A stretch of 64,000 nt of DNA from Symsagittifera roscoffensis (Eukaryota > Xenacoelomorpha > Acoela > Convolutidae), in the NCBI RefSeq assembly GCF_963678635.1, contig NC_087069.1, positions 40,157,331-40,221,330 of the forward strand. Direction: 5' to 3'. This document shows positions 53,091 to 64,000 of this stretch, piece by piece. The stretch's first letter is position 1. Every line of letters starts with the position of its first letter. Both the position numbers and the translations under genes were made by a program. The notes beneath the pieces are model-generated. The model saw nothing but the letters and a program-made list of their open reading frames with translations, searched no databases and was not told the origin of the DNA.

Positions 53091-54996
53091 TCAAAAATTG
53101 TTGTGCTGGGTTGCAAACTGAACCTTATTGCACTTGTTTTTCCAAGTCCAATCTAAGAGTGGTGCTTTTCTTTCACGGTCTGAAATTGATGTGAGCAGAC
53201 GCTGCTCAATTTCTTCGATTGCTCTCTTGTTCATAGTATGGTTCCGATGTAGTATCCAAGCATATTCCATCATGCCGAAGAAAGCCTTGCCAATAATAGA
53301 CTCGAAGCAAGAGTAAAAAACTATATAGTCATTTTGTTTGTAATCTGTGATTGTAACGTGTATTTTTTCTTCATTGAAAGGGTCATCTTTGTTGAAGTCA
53401 AAATCAAATCCATTGATCAATGTTTTGCGTTCAACTGGCTTATAAAGAGTTATTTCTGCTTCCTGTGTCGTAGGTGCCGAAAAAAATGTTAAGCCCCAAA
53501 TTTCCACAGCCAGAGTTTTTGCTGATGCTATAACAACAACACTTCTGTAAGCCACTGCAGACTTAATTTATGAAAGAAGAAGAATTATAAAACGTTGAGC
53601 AGTTGATCTTCCTGCTTCAAATTCATTAATTTATTTGTGCTTAGAAACGTAATAAAATCACTGTTTCACTCGGGTTGACTCCACTATGAAAATACGTTTT
53701 ATATCTCATTAGACTACTGTAATAAATTCTCTCGTGGACTGCAAAAAAATTTGTGCAGAAAACAAACATCTTTCAGTACAAACATTGTCAAAATTTTTTG
53801 GTTTTTTCTTTTCAAAAATGGCGTTAAAAAGCCCCAAATATTATTTTTACTTGAGTAAAAACTAACTTTTTGCATATAAAGGTTATTCTATACGGCCTAA
53901 ATTAATCATAAATAAGCCTGCTCGATCGCTTTAACCGCTTGAAATTAGATGAAAAATTAAAAAAAAAACTCATAACAGTTTTTCTCAACACTGACTGGGA
54001 AATTTTTGGGGAATTTTAATGGTTGTTTGAATCAAGACTAAAAAGCCTTTAAAATGATATATCACTCGACCCATTCCGATAGTTATTTGTGGTAAGCGAT
54101 TTTGCGTCAAAAACTAAACTTTAAAAAAACTAAAATAACCGAATACAAAATTCCTCCCGTTTTCAATGTTCGGAGCAAAAATTGCGTTCACATATAAAGT
54201 TCACATATATGGTCACACAGTGGTGTATTTAGGCGGGGTAGGGGTTCGGACGATCTCTCCTCTCCCCTCCCCCTCAGGGATTCGAACCCCTCGCCATCCA
54301 AAGGTTCCCCCTTTGGTATTATTTTATGCCATCCATTTTAGGCCGACCAAACATAAAATCTTTCTAAGAGCGCCTTTGGCGCCAACATACTCTAAATTGA
54401 AGGACAGCGCGCGTCGAAAAAAACGCAATGTTTTTGGCCAAAAATTTTCAAAAAATTCCCAAAACAGTTTTTCTACCTGTTTTGTTTTTTCAAAAATTTG
54501 CCTGCGACCAGAGTTTATGCTCAATAGGACCTTTATAATCTTCTGGGAGTGCTCGGAAAGCCAATTTGGTCGAACTAAAAAAAAAATCGACAAATATTTC
54601 AAACATTTTTTGAAAAGAGTATGCGAAACTGTGTAGCTTTTTTGTCAACCCGGGGCTTGAGGCAGGTTATTGAGAAAAAACTTGGTTCAAATAGCAGCTG
54701 AAAAGCAGCTAAATTTTTACATAATTAATCAATAAACTATTTATTGTATTTAAGAAACTGTCAATAATAAAATAAGGCTCACTTCTCTTAATTGATAAAA
54801 CGTTGCACATTTTCGGGTCTTCTGGCGAGTAAAATGTCCTCTTCGATTCATACCACATTCCTTCGAGATCTTTAAGAGTCACTCCTATGCTGGTTAAGAC
54901 TTCGGGGCATCGCATTTCATACGAAGAAATTATTATTATAAGGTTCGAGAGAACTGCAGCTCGGAAATTTAATATCTTTATCGAAGCAAACTTCAT
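53091..54996 (-). CDS. Lipocalin-family secreted protein B (two exons)
   Basis: Paralogue of lipocalin A. Exon 1 runs from 54996 down to 54783 (ATG at 54996) and exon 2 from 53527 down to 53091. The donor is GTGAGC (complement of 54777-54782) and the acceptor ends GTTATAG. Joining gives 651 nt in frame, 216 aa, with the same phase 1 intron as gene A, and exon 2 is exactly as long as in A (437 nt). The lipocalin motif is GMWYE at residues 46-50 (Met where A has Thr). RCPE, the YSC Cys and the Tyr-Ala-Trp-Ile-Leu-His-Arg block are shared. A hydrophobic N-terminus suggests secretion, though the signal peptide is less typical than in A. The intron is about 1.25 kb. The two proteins are clearly diverged, so the duplication is old. 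Confidence 0.78.
53528..54782. other. Lipocalin B intron
   Basis: Contains a GC-richer patch (about 54220-54400) with a motif resembling the reverse complement of a tRNA B-box (GGATTCGAACCCC at 54280), perhaps a SINE remnant on the minus strand. Open frames here are interrupted or low quality. Confidence 0.4.
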
Positions 54997-56126
54997 GATA
55001 GAAAACAAAATTAGAAAGCAAACAGAGTTCACCTTTTATTCAAATATGATGGATGTACTGATTGCGAGATTGCTTAATGCAAATTCGTATTTTAATAATA
55101 TTGAAAGTTGAACGTTTAACGAATGGATGTTTTGCGTGCTTAATGATTGAAGTTTTAACTAATCGCTGATTGTTTTTCTTTTTTTTCCGAATTTTTTTAT
55201 CATTAAGATTAAGACCATTTATCCACGTGGGAAAGGACCAACACAAAAGCTGTACAGCTCATCACGGCGAACCGCTGTTGCGCCCCTGTTTAAGAACTAC
55301 ATGCAATTTTTTTGGAATTTTAATCTATTTTAATCATCTATTTAAGCAAAAAAAATTTCATCGGTGTTAAAAGGCATCAGCTGGACTATTCGTGAGCTTG
55401 CCTTCATACGAGCAGTCTTGTTTCTGATAAAACTTGAACTGCGTTGAGGAGTTAAGTTGGATGCAAGGAATGCTCAGATTGGAGAGTTTATTTGAAGAGC
55501 CCAAATGCCTCTTTTAGGTGGAACAGAAATTTATTAGGTAGGGGTTGAATCAAAATTATAAAACATTGGAAAAATATGCTGTTTTTTGTGCCTCGTATCC
55601 AAATAAGGAATTATTTCTGCAGATTCCATCCCTCGCTGCAAAAGATGTTATATAACCCCGTCACGTGACATTAACTTTAAAGAGTTTGCTTGCAGTCGAC
55701 CATTTGAAATACGGTTGGAGCTCCAGCAAAAAGTTCCGGTTCTTTTTCCTCCCCCCCCCCACCTGCAAATTTTTATATTTGAAGTTACTGTTCACTTTGT
55801 CCGATTGCCGTAAAAATTGACATGCAGACTGATTAGGCCATTACAAGCATATTTGGTCATCATAAATAACCTTGTAAAACCACTCGTTAAACCATAAAGT
55901 TCATGTTTGAGTGAGGTTGGGGGGAAAAGGAAAAAGAGCCAAGGTTCCATTTATCCATCTGTTTCATTCCAGCAGCGGACTGAACGTTTTCGGTCAAATT
56001 TCATCACAAACTGTGGAATGCACTGTAGCGCTCATGTGGAAATGCACACTTTAACCTTTAAGGAGTCATCTTTTGCAGATATCTGTCCCTTTTTCTCATG
56101 CATTCCCGTTTTTCCATCAAATTTTG
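54997..56126. other. Intergenic DNA with a repeat remnant
   Basis: No gene supported. About 55247-55424 carries pieces similar to both ends of the ~540-bp dispersed repeat (ATCACGGCGAA near 55259 and ATACGAGCAGTCTTGTT near 55408), probably a deleted copy. A C run lies near 55752. Confidence 0.4.
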
Positions 56127-56265
56127 AAACAAACTTCGTTCCTGAAAAATTAAAGGACACTTACAACAGTGTCCCTTAAAGTCATTGTGTTGCGCTCAGA
56201 TCCCTCCGAAAACGGACATCTTTTTGGTCAATGGTTATGTCAAAGACTGAGTTCTGCAAAAAAGA

Positions 56266-56782
56266 AACAAGACTGTTCGTATCAAGGCGAGGCCCTGCAT
56301 GTTCCGACTGCCTTTTAAAGTCTATGGGGCAGTAATAATACGAAAAATTAAATGTAAAAAATGAGATGAATTTGTTAATGAAAAATGAGATTTTTGCAAA
56401 AACCATCACCCCACACGCCATATAAAATACAAAGAGATAGATTTCGCTCCTAGCAACAAATCATTTATGGCAAATAAGCCTCCTTCGTCAAATATGGAAC
56501 AATTTCTAAGACGGATTAAATCTCCGCTCACGCGTTAAAATCTCGAATTACTATATATCGCGCGTTAATTGTCCCCAATTGGCCAACTTTAAACCCCCAT
56601 AACTTTACGATAAATGATCACCGGAGAAATATCTTTTCAAAATTAAGTTCAAGAATACCATACCTTTGAATGGCTTTTTAAAAGTCCCGTCAAAAATGAT
56701 TAGATAAGAAGTCGAAATTTGCCTGAAGAAAAAACCACCCAGAGAACAAATATTCCGTTACTTTTATTACGAAAGCCGGAAT
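56266..56782 (+). repeat. ~540-bp dispersed repeat, copy C
   Basis: Begins AACAAGACTGTTCGTATC and ends GAAAGCCGGAA. Same organisation as copy A with more substitutions. It faces copy D across about 190 bp. Confidence 0.75.
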
Positions 56783-56973
56783 AATAAACTTTAAAATTAA
56801 CGTACTATTTCTGTTTGCTATAATACTGTAATATGCAATTTTCGAGATTTCAGCTCCCTTTTTTGAAATAAAGCAGTTGAATATTTCTCACTGTTGTTAC
56901 AAACATAAAAAGCTGTTTAAAAATCTTTTGGATGTGTGGCTTACGGAAACATTACCCAGTCCATTTAATATTG

Positions 56974-57495
56974 TTGTTCCGACTTTCGTAACGAAAGTAT
57001 TGGAATATTTGTGCTCGGGTGGGTTTTTTTTCAGACAAATTTTGGCTTTTTAACTAGTCATTTTTGACGGAAGTTTTTTTTATATAAGCCGAAAGATGTT
57101 ATTGTCCTGAGCTTAAATTTGACAAGATAATTCACCTGTGATTGTTTTTCTTAAAGTTACAGGGGTTTAAAGATGGCCATTTTGACCAATGTGGGACAAT
57201 TAACGTGCAATATATTTCGATCTATTAACGCGTGAGCGGAAAATTAATCCGTCTTAGAAATCTTTCCAAGTTGGTTGAAGGATGCTTATTTGCCGTATTT
57301 GAGTTGTTGCTGGCTGCTAAATCTATCACATTGTACTTTACATGGCGTATGGGGGATTTTTCTGCAAAAAATGTCAAGTTAAAAAAAATGTTTTTTTTTC
57401 TCGACATTTATTTTTTTTTCGTTTTATTACTGCTTCATAGACCTTAAAATACAATCCGATCATTCAAGTTTTGCCCTGATAAGAGCATTCTTGTT
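56974..57495 (-). repeat. ~540-bp dispersed repeat, copy D (inverted)
   Basis: Reverse orientation: begins TTGTTCCGACTTTCG with the CTTTCG-TAA-CGAAAG palindrome and ends near CATTCTTGTT. Together with copy C it makes a large inverted repeat (56266-57495). Confidence 0.75.
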
Positions 57496-57881
57496 GCATT
57501 TATTGTTAACACGACACGCAATATAATGCCTCTTGGAAAATTTTGAACTTCCTTGTAGCGTTTTTATAGCAACTTCGTGTCAAAAATCGTGTCTCCCATC
57601 AGAGGTGGATCTAAGATATTCTCGATGAGATTTTTTTGAGTTTTCGAAAAAGCGCAAACTACCGTAACTAAAACTCAAAACACTCAAAGAGTTGTTTAAC
57701 TATTAAAGAGTTGTTTTAGAAATAATATTTGAAAATTTGTGTCTTCAAACAAATTCAGAGTGATAAAATACAGATATGCATTTTCTTCAGTATGTACAAC
57801 AGAAAAAAATTAATTATACCGATTTTAAGTTCAATTGATTGTTAATTTTCATGAATATTCATGGCGTTAAAAATGATATTG

Positions 57882-58387
57882 CTAACAATTATATTGGCGT
57901 AAAAGATTCGATTCTGATAGAATTTTTAGAATCATTGTATCTGGAAACTTTGTAGCTACGAAGTAATTTAATAACTTGGTAAAAATTAACATTAAACAGG
58001 ATAAAATTTTTTGTCTGTTGTTTCTGTTGGTGAACTTTTCGTCTTCTTTTCTGAATAGTAGACAAACAAAAACTATTGCGTAGGCGAATATTTTTTTTCT
58101 CAGTTTTCCTTTTTCCGTTACTGTGTCAGGGAAATATCCAAGCAATTCAAAAGCAAAATCTCTTACAGATCTATCAGACAGCATTAAAAGTAAAACTATG
58201 ACCGATGCAGTCGCGTCAATAAGTTGACAACTTGCCAACAGAGAATAGGCCACTATACAGAACTTGGTCATTGCTACGTAGTGGTGCAACAATTGGTTGA
58301 AAATAGCCTTCAAGTGTTCGTCAAAAGCGTTCGAACAATCGTCGCACGTTTGAACTTTCGGTGTTTCATTGGGTTCCTCAGTATTCT
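57882..58387 (-). CDS. Possible exon of a host membrane protein (unit 1 copy)
   Basis: Minus-strand frame of about 165 codons with no ATG, consistent with an internal or last exon. It starts after an AG near 58388 with Asn/Thr/Glu-Pro-rich residues and a Cys-Asp-Asp-Cys motif. At least three hydrophobic stretches follow, one around Ala-Tyr-Ser-Leu-Leu-Ala, one Val-Ile-Val-Leu-Leu-Leu-Met and one Ala-Tyr-Ala-Ile-Val-Phe-Val-Cys, with polar loops between. The frame ends at a stop at 57882. No family is recognised; multi-pass receptors such as chemoreceptor-like proteins are one possibility. The duplicate copy near 62130-62640 is disrupted. Confidence 0.35.
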
Positions 58388-59426
58388 TGATTTAAAAAAT
58401 TGACGATCAATTTTTAATTGAAATTTTCAATTTTCATGCAAAATATTTTGCTTGCTCACACGATCTCCAGTAAATGTTGCTATTTTCTTGGTAACAGCAT
58501 TTCCAAGAAAAAATGAAAACACGCTCAACCGCGTTACTCAAGAATGGTATGCAGAAAACTTTCCTATCCAATGTAGTGAATCTTGGATACTTGGTTTAAA
58601 CAACTCAAAAACACGCAGATCAAAAGGACCGAATATTCTCGAGAACCTTTGACGATTCAGTTCCAAACGATCTCTATGGTCTACTTGGTTAGTCGCCTAA
58701 GTATCCTTTGACAAATTGTGCATTGTTTTTGAAATCTACGCGACTGCTTTTTGTTTGTTGACTTTTGGATATCCACTGAAAGGAGATATATTGTGAAATT
58801 TTAAGTCGGAAAATATCAAGTTAACATAAAAATTTTCATGGCAAATTTTACTGAATAAGTCCATATTGCCAATGCATCAAAGTCTTACGCAACAACAAAG
58901 CGCAGAGCGAAAAGTATAAGGAATTGTTTTTTTAATTAAAAAATTGTTTTCCTTTTTTATATAATTTCTTGGATTTGGCAAGCAAAGAAGTCCCAGGGAG
59001 AACATTTTAAACCAATTTTCATGATCATCAATGAGTTACGGGGGGGGGGGGGGTTTAGCGTCTGAGCTTTCGTCGAATTTTTACAGAAGTTTTGTAGTTG
59101 TGCGACATACAACACGTCACAAAAAGTGAGTCAAAACACAATTTTCAAGTAAACCAAAAATATTTCTCAACCGAAAAGTATCAAAAATAAACATTTAAAA
59201 ACATTAAAAGCAAGACCAGGAAAATAGTTTATGAGTTAGACACTTTATCACTTTGCTTTTGCTTTGGTACCAAAGTTGAAACGCTTTGGCCGCGAGTTCG
59301 ATAAACTTTATTCAAACCCTCGCAAAAAAACTATCAGCAGTTATTTCGACTGTGCTTTCTAGTTCCTTTTTTGGATTGGGGGACTTTTTTCAAATGTGAG
59401 AATCAGTAATCTTTAATGGAGTTTAC

Positions 59427-59566
59427 CGATAATTTCAACGGGGTTTTCGCACGCCAATGCAAGCTTTCCTGTCTGAAAAACCATTTCTGTAATTTTCGAA
59501 GTATATGACCTGGAGCCGTTTTGATTAAAATTCAGCCAATAGGGCATGAGCACCTCAGTGGTTTTG
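59427..59566 (-). CDS. Possible host exon conserved between duplicated units
   Basis: On the minus strand both units encode the 17-residue string TTEVLMPYWLNFNQNGS and a similar continuation through Lys-Ile-Thr-Glu-Met-Val-Phe-Gln-Thr-Gly, ending at a possible donor (GTAAAC, complement of 59421-59426). The product is unknown. The frame upstream differs between units by small indels, so the exon limits are uncertain. Confidence 0.25.
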
Positions 59567-59755
59567 GTGATTTTTTTGCTGATGACCACGAAAAAAGGTC
59601 AGGTAAAATCCTTTTGCAATTAAAGATCTCCAAGTTATCACCGAGAGCAAAATTTTGGGCTTCATTTTAATTAAATTCGTTACAAATTGACACCAGTATT
59701 TGAGGGTGTTCCAATAAAGTAGAAACAAAAAACTCACTCAACTGTGATAAGCAAA

Positions 59756-60304
59756 TTAGCGAAAAATAAGTTCACCATCCTTGTATCAAAAAAGGCTTCA
59801 CCTCTTGCTGAGTAGTCAGATCTGGGATTTTTTGGAGCTTTTTTGTGAAATCCAGGCCTCTTCAGGGTTCTTTTGATTGTTCTTGCTGATTCAGTTGGGA
59901 GTCCACGGCTGTTTTACTTCAAGGAGAGTTAACTTTACCAAGACACATACGTAAAATAAATTTTACCAATTTTCAATGTCACAATCAATTATTTTGTAGA
60001 TTCGGTCGCTGCAAGGAGCCCTTCAGGAGAGCTAGTTTTTCAGCCTCTTCAAAATCTTTGATGAAGTTGCACGGGTAACAAAGGGATGTAAATAAATTTC
60101 ATAAAGTTTATGCAAAGTCTTCTGGAATTTCCTTGAGCGCGGCTGGAAACCTGCTTGCCAAATACTATTGACTTCAGGACTTCACGATCCACTTCAATGA
60201 GAAAGTTCGGTTTCCCTTTGATTACATTGAATGCGGTAGGATTCTAAATTGGGAATTAACAATTACATTGATTTGCGTTTTCTTATTTCATCAGCCAGCA
60301 GAAC
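59756..60304. other. Spacer between duplicated units
   Basis: About 550 bp with no gene. Whether an equivalent exists after unit 2 cannot be seen because the window ends. Confidence 0.5.
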
Positions 60305-60430
60305 AAACAAACTTCGTTCCTGAAAAATTAAAGGACACTTACAACAGTGTCCCTTAAAGTCATTATGTTCTCCGAAAATGGACATCTTTTTGGTTAATTG
60401 TTATGTCAAAGACTGAGTTCTGCAAAAAGA

Positions 60431-60949
60431 AACAAGAATGTTCGTATCAGGGCGAGGCCCTGCATGTTCCGACTGCCTTTTAAAGTCTACGGGGCAGTAA
60501 GAATACGAAAAATTAATTGTAAAAAAATGAGATGAATTTGTTTATAAGAAATGAGATTTTTGCGAAACCCATCCCCCCACACACCATATAAAGTACAAAG
60601 AGATAGATTTCGCTCCTAGCAACAAATCATTTATGGCAAATAAGCTTCCTTCGTCAAATATGGAACAATTTCTAAGACGGATTAAATCTCCGCTCACGCG
60701 TTAAAATCTCGAATTACCAAATATCGCGCGTTAAATGTCCCCAATTGGCCAACTTTAAACCCCCATAACTTTACGATAAATGATCACCGGAGAAATGTCT
60801 TTTCAAAATTAAGCTCAAGAATACCATGCCTTTGAATGATATTTAAAAAGTTCCGTCAAAAATGATTAGATAAGAAGACGAAATTTGTCTGAAGAAAAAA
60901 ACCACCCCGAGCACAAATATTCCGTTAATTTTGTTACGAAAGCCGGAAT
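60431..60949 (+). repeat. ~540-bp dispersed repeat, copy E
   Basis: Counterpart of copy C in unit 2: begins AACAAGAATGTTCGTATC and ends GAAAGCCGGAA. Confidence 0.75.
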
Positions 60950-61201
60950 AATAAACTTTAAAATTATCGTACTATTTGTGTTTTCTATAACACTGTAAGC
61001 AAATCTTATAAACAAATTGCAAGGATAACTTTGTCATTTGTTGAAATGATCCCAAATATACAATTTTCGAGATTTCAGCTCCCTTTTTTGAAATTAAAGC
61101 AGTTGAATATTTCTCACTGTTGTTACAAACATAAAAAGCTGTTTAAAAATCTTTTGGATGTGTGGCATAGGGAAACATTACTCAGTCCATTTAGTATTGT
61201 T

Positions 61202-61716
61202 GTTCCCACTTTCGTAACGAAAGTATTGGATTATTTGTGCTCGGGGTGGGTTTTTTTTGTTCAGACAAATTTTGACTTTTTAACTAGTCATTTTTGACGG
61301 AATTTTTTTTATATCAGCTGAAAGATATTGTTGTCCTGAGCTAACATTTGACAAGATATTTCACCTGTGATTGTTTTTTGTAAAGTTATGGGGGTTTAAA
61401 CATTGTCATTTTGGCCGATTTGAGACAATTAACGCACGATATATTTCGATATATTAACGCGTGAGCGGAAATTTAATCCGTCTTAGAAATCTCTCCAAGT
61501 TTGTTGAAGGATGCTTATTTGCCATAATTGAGTTGTTGCTTGCAGCAAAAATTATCACATTGTACTTTACATGGCGTATGGGGGATTTTTTCCACAAAAA
61601 ATGTCAAGTAAAAAAATGTTTTTTTCTACATTTTTTTTTCGTTTTATTACTGCTCCATAGACCTTGAAATGCAATCGGATCATTCAAGGTTTTGCCCTGA
61701 TACGAGCAGTCTTGTT
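61202..61716 (-). repeat. ~540-bp dispersed repeat, copy F (inverted)
   Basis: Counterpart of copy D in unit 2. Ends ATACGAGCAGTCTTGTT, the reverse complement of the copy A start. It forms an inverted pair with copy E. Confidence 0.75.
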
Positions 61717-62129
61717 GCATCAACACGACACGTAATATAATGCCTCTTGGAAAATTTTGAACTTCCTTGTAGCATTTTTATAGCAACTTTGTCAAAAAGC
61801 GTGTCTCCCATCAGAGGTGGATCTAAGATATTCTCGATGAGATTTTTTTGAGCTTTCGAAAAAGCGTAGACTACCGTAGCTAAAACTCAAAACACTTCAA
61901 ATTAAACTAGTAAAGAGTTGTTTAAACTATTAAAGAATTGTTTTAGAAATAATATTTGAAAATTTGTGTCTTCAAAAACAAGTTCAGAATGATAAATTCA
62001 GATATGCATTTTCTTCAGTATGTACAAATGAAAAAAAAATTATTATACCAATTTTAAGTTCAATTGATTGTTAATTTTTTATGAATAAACATGGCGTTAA
62101 AAATGATATTGGTAACAATTATATTGGCG

Positions 62130-62640
62130 TAAAAGATTCGATTCTGATAGAATTTTTAGAATCATTGTATCTGGAAACTTTTGTAGCTACGAACGAATTT
62201 AATAACTTAATATTAAAGAGGATAAAATTTTTTTTGTCTGTTGTTTCTGTTGGTGAACTTTTTGTCTTCTTTTCTGAATAGTACACAAACGAAAACTATT
62301 GCGTAGGCGAAAATTTTTTTTCTCAGTTTTCCTTTTTCCGTTACTGTGTCAGGGCAAAAATCCAAGCATTTCAATAGCGAAATCTCTTACAATTTTTTTC
62401 AAATAGTAGTTTTTTTTTCTACAGATCTATCAGACAGCATTAAAAGTAAATTTATGACCGATGCAGTCGTGTCAATAAGTTGACAACTTGCCAACAGAGA
62501 ATAGGCCACTATACAGAACTTGGTCATCGCTACGTAGTGGTGCAACAATTGTTTGAAAATAGCCTTCGAATGTTCGTCAAAAACATTGGAACGTTCGTCG
62601 CACGGTTGAACATTCGGTGTTTCATTGGGTTATTCAGTAT
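62130..62640 (-). pseudogene. Disrupted unit 2 copy of the membrane-protein-like exon
   Basis: The counterpart of 57882-58387 shares the His-His-Tyr-Val-Ala-Met-Thr-Lys-Phe-Cys region and the following hydrophobic stretch. A ~31-bp A/T-rich insertion near 62391-62421 (after the Leu-Ser-Asp-Arg-Ser-Val codons) and a one-base change shortly after break the frame. It looks like a decayed duplicate. Confidence 0.4.
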
Positions 62641-63673
62641 TCTTGATTTAAAAAATTGACGATCGAAATTTTATTTTGCTTGCTCACACGATTTCCAGTA
62701 AGTGTTGCTCTTTTCTTCGTATCAGCGTTTTCAAGAAAAAGGAAAACACGCTCAGATGTGGTACTCACGAATGGTATGCAGAAAATTGTCCTATCCAATG
62801 TAGTGAATCTTGGAAACTTGGTTTAAACAACTCAATAACAAGCAGTTCAAAAAGGACCGAACATTACCCAGAACTTTCGATAGTTTTTCCTCGAAAACAT
62901 TCGAATGTTCGAAGATTCGGCTCCAAAACGATCGCTGCGGTCATTGCTTTTCAGTTAGTCGTCTAAGTATTCTATGCATTGTTTTTGAAATCTACGCGAC
63001 AGTTTTTTTGTTTTGGGACTTATGAAAATCAACTGAAACGAGATATATTGTGAAATTTTAAGTCGGAAAATATCAAGTTATTATGAAAACTTTCATGAAA
63101 AATTTTGACTGAATAAGTCCATGTATTCAATGCATCTAAATTTTGAGCAACAACAAAGCGCAGAGCTAAAAGTATTGGCAATAGTTTTTTTTAAATAAAA
63201 ATTGTCTACCTTTTTTAAATGTTTTTTTTTGGATTTGGCAAGCAACCAAGGCTCAGGGTGAACATTTTAAACCAATTTTCATGATCACCAATGAAATGCT
63301 GGGTAAGGGGGGGGGGGGGGGGGTAGCGTCATTAGTCCTAGCTTTCATCCAATTTTTACAGAAGTTTTGTAGTTGTGCCACATACAACACGTCACAAAAA
63401 GTGAGTTAAAACACAATTTTTATATAAACCAAAAATAATTCTCAACCGAAAAGCATCAAAAATTAACATTTAAAAAAATTAAAAGCAAGACCAGGAAAAT
63501 AGTTTATGAGTTAGGTACCAAAGTTGAAACGCTTTTGCCGCGAGTTCGATAAACTTTATTCAAACCCTCGAAAAAAACTATCAGCAATTATTTCGATTGT
63601 GCTTTCTAGTTCCTTTTTTGGATTGGGGGACTTTTTTCAAATGTGAGAATCGGTTGTCTTTAATGGAGTTTAC

Positions 63674-63850
63674 CGATATTTTTCAACGGGGACTTCGCAC
63701 GCCAATGCATTCTCTCCTGTCTGAAAAACCATTTCTGTAATTTTCGAAATATATGACATGGAGCCGTTTTGATTAAAATTCAGCCAGTAGGGCATGAGCA
63801 CCTCAGTGGTTTTTTTGTGATATTTTTTGCTGATGACCACGAAAAAAAAG
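63674..63850 (-). CDS. Unit 2 copy of the conserved possible exon
   Basis: Counterpart of 59427-59566 with the same 17-residue string. An extra A near the 3' end shifts its last codons relative to unit 1, just before the same GTAAAC donor-like site (complement of 63668-63673). Confidence 0.25.
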
Positions 63851-64000
63851 TCAAGTAGAATCCTTTTGAAATTAAAGCACTCCAAATTATCACCGAGAGC
63901 AAAATTTTTGGCATGATTTTAAGAAATTTTGTTACAAATTAACACCAGTATTTCAGGGTGTTCTATAAAATTAAAAAAAAAATCACTCAGCTGTGATAAG

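Larger units (their letters stand above)
56127..59755. repeat. ~4.2-kb tandem duplication, unit 1
   Basis: Starts AAACAAACTTCGTTCC and matches 60305-64000 in the same order over its whole length with many small indels and substitutions, so the duplication is not recent. It contains dispersed repeat copies C and D in inverted orientation, a membrane-protein-like exon and a G run at 59041-59054. Confidence 0.8.
60305..64000. repeat. ~4.2-kb tandem duplication, unit 2 (runs off window)
   Basis: Matches unit 1 (56127-59755) with an offset of about 4.2 kb. It differs by indels, including about 60 bp extra near 61000-61060 and about 31 bp extra near 62391-62421. It contains repeat copies E and F and a G run near 63308. 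Confidence 0.8.

Noticed and set aside
54270-54300. tRNA B-box-like string (reverse complement GGGGTTCGAATCC)
   Set aside because: No cloverleaf or convincing A-box at the correct distance; at most a SINE remnant, so no tRNA gene is called.
54166-54636. 156-codon plus-strand ORF
   Set aside because: It lies in the lipocalin B intron on the opposite strand, with repeat-like composition and no domain.
58452-58652. Plus-strand ORF with a WYAENFPIQC-type string shared by both duplicated units
   Set aside because: Differences between units are as frequent at amino-acid-changing sites as elsewhere by eye, and no domain is recognised.

Overview
The window is AT-rich animal (eukaryotic) DNA, most likely from an invertebrate; I cannot name the species. 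Evidence: two host lipocalin genes with GT-AG introns, a Tc1/mariner relic with TA target duplications, dispersed and tandem repeats, and two very large LTR retroelements that together take up about 43 kb of the 64 kb. There are no bacterial operons, rRNA, convincing tRNA genes or CRISPR.

Layout. 1-5740: host DNA with lipocalin gene A (minus strand, two exons), a 98-bp foldback and a dead Tc1-like transposon. 5745-24658: Element 1, an 18.9-kb retrovirus-like element with 410/409-bp LTRs and a 4-bp CAAG target duplication. In order it carries leader ORFs, a Ty3/Gypsy-type gag-pol, two tiny membrane ORFs, a Pro/Ser-rich ORF, a glycoprotein (env) gene that looks related to the glycoproteins of chuvirus-like negative-strand viruses, and a further ~600-codon ORF. 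Its LTRs differ at only two sites, yet most of its genes are broken by single-base shifts or a stop. 24663-28251: host DNA with copies of a ~540-bp dispersed repeat. 28252-52710: Element 2, a 24.5-kb LTR element with 885-bp LTRs that differ at one site. It is intact and sits inside one copy of the ~540-bp repeat.

Element 2 is the most unusual object here. Its 3.1-kb leader holds at least 22 ACCCTCC/GGAGGGT motifs, including four hairpin modules of exactly 67 nt, and a duplicated structured RNA unit with compensatory changes. Its first ORF (3160 aa) is Gag-protease-RT-RNaseH-integrase, ending in a domain that resembles a TARG1-like macrodomain. Its second ORF (2955 aa) carries an SGNH/GDSL hydrolase domain with an intact catalytic triad, followed 474 residues later by an apparent catalytically dead copy. 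The remainder of that protein is unrecognised and no membrane segment is evident, so it is not an ordinary envelope.

52711-64000: host DNA with lipocalin gene B (same exon structure and intron phase as gene A), then a ~4.2-kb tandem duplication running off the window end. Each duplicated unit contains an inverted pair of the ~540-bp repeat and fragments of a possible host membrane-protein gene. Without the two elements, lipocalins A and B would be about 8 kb apart, so this was probably a local lipocalin pair opened up by retroelement insertion.
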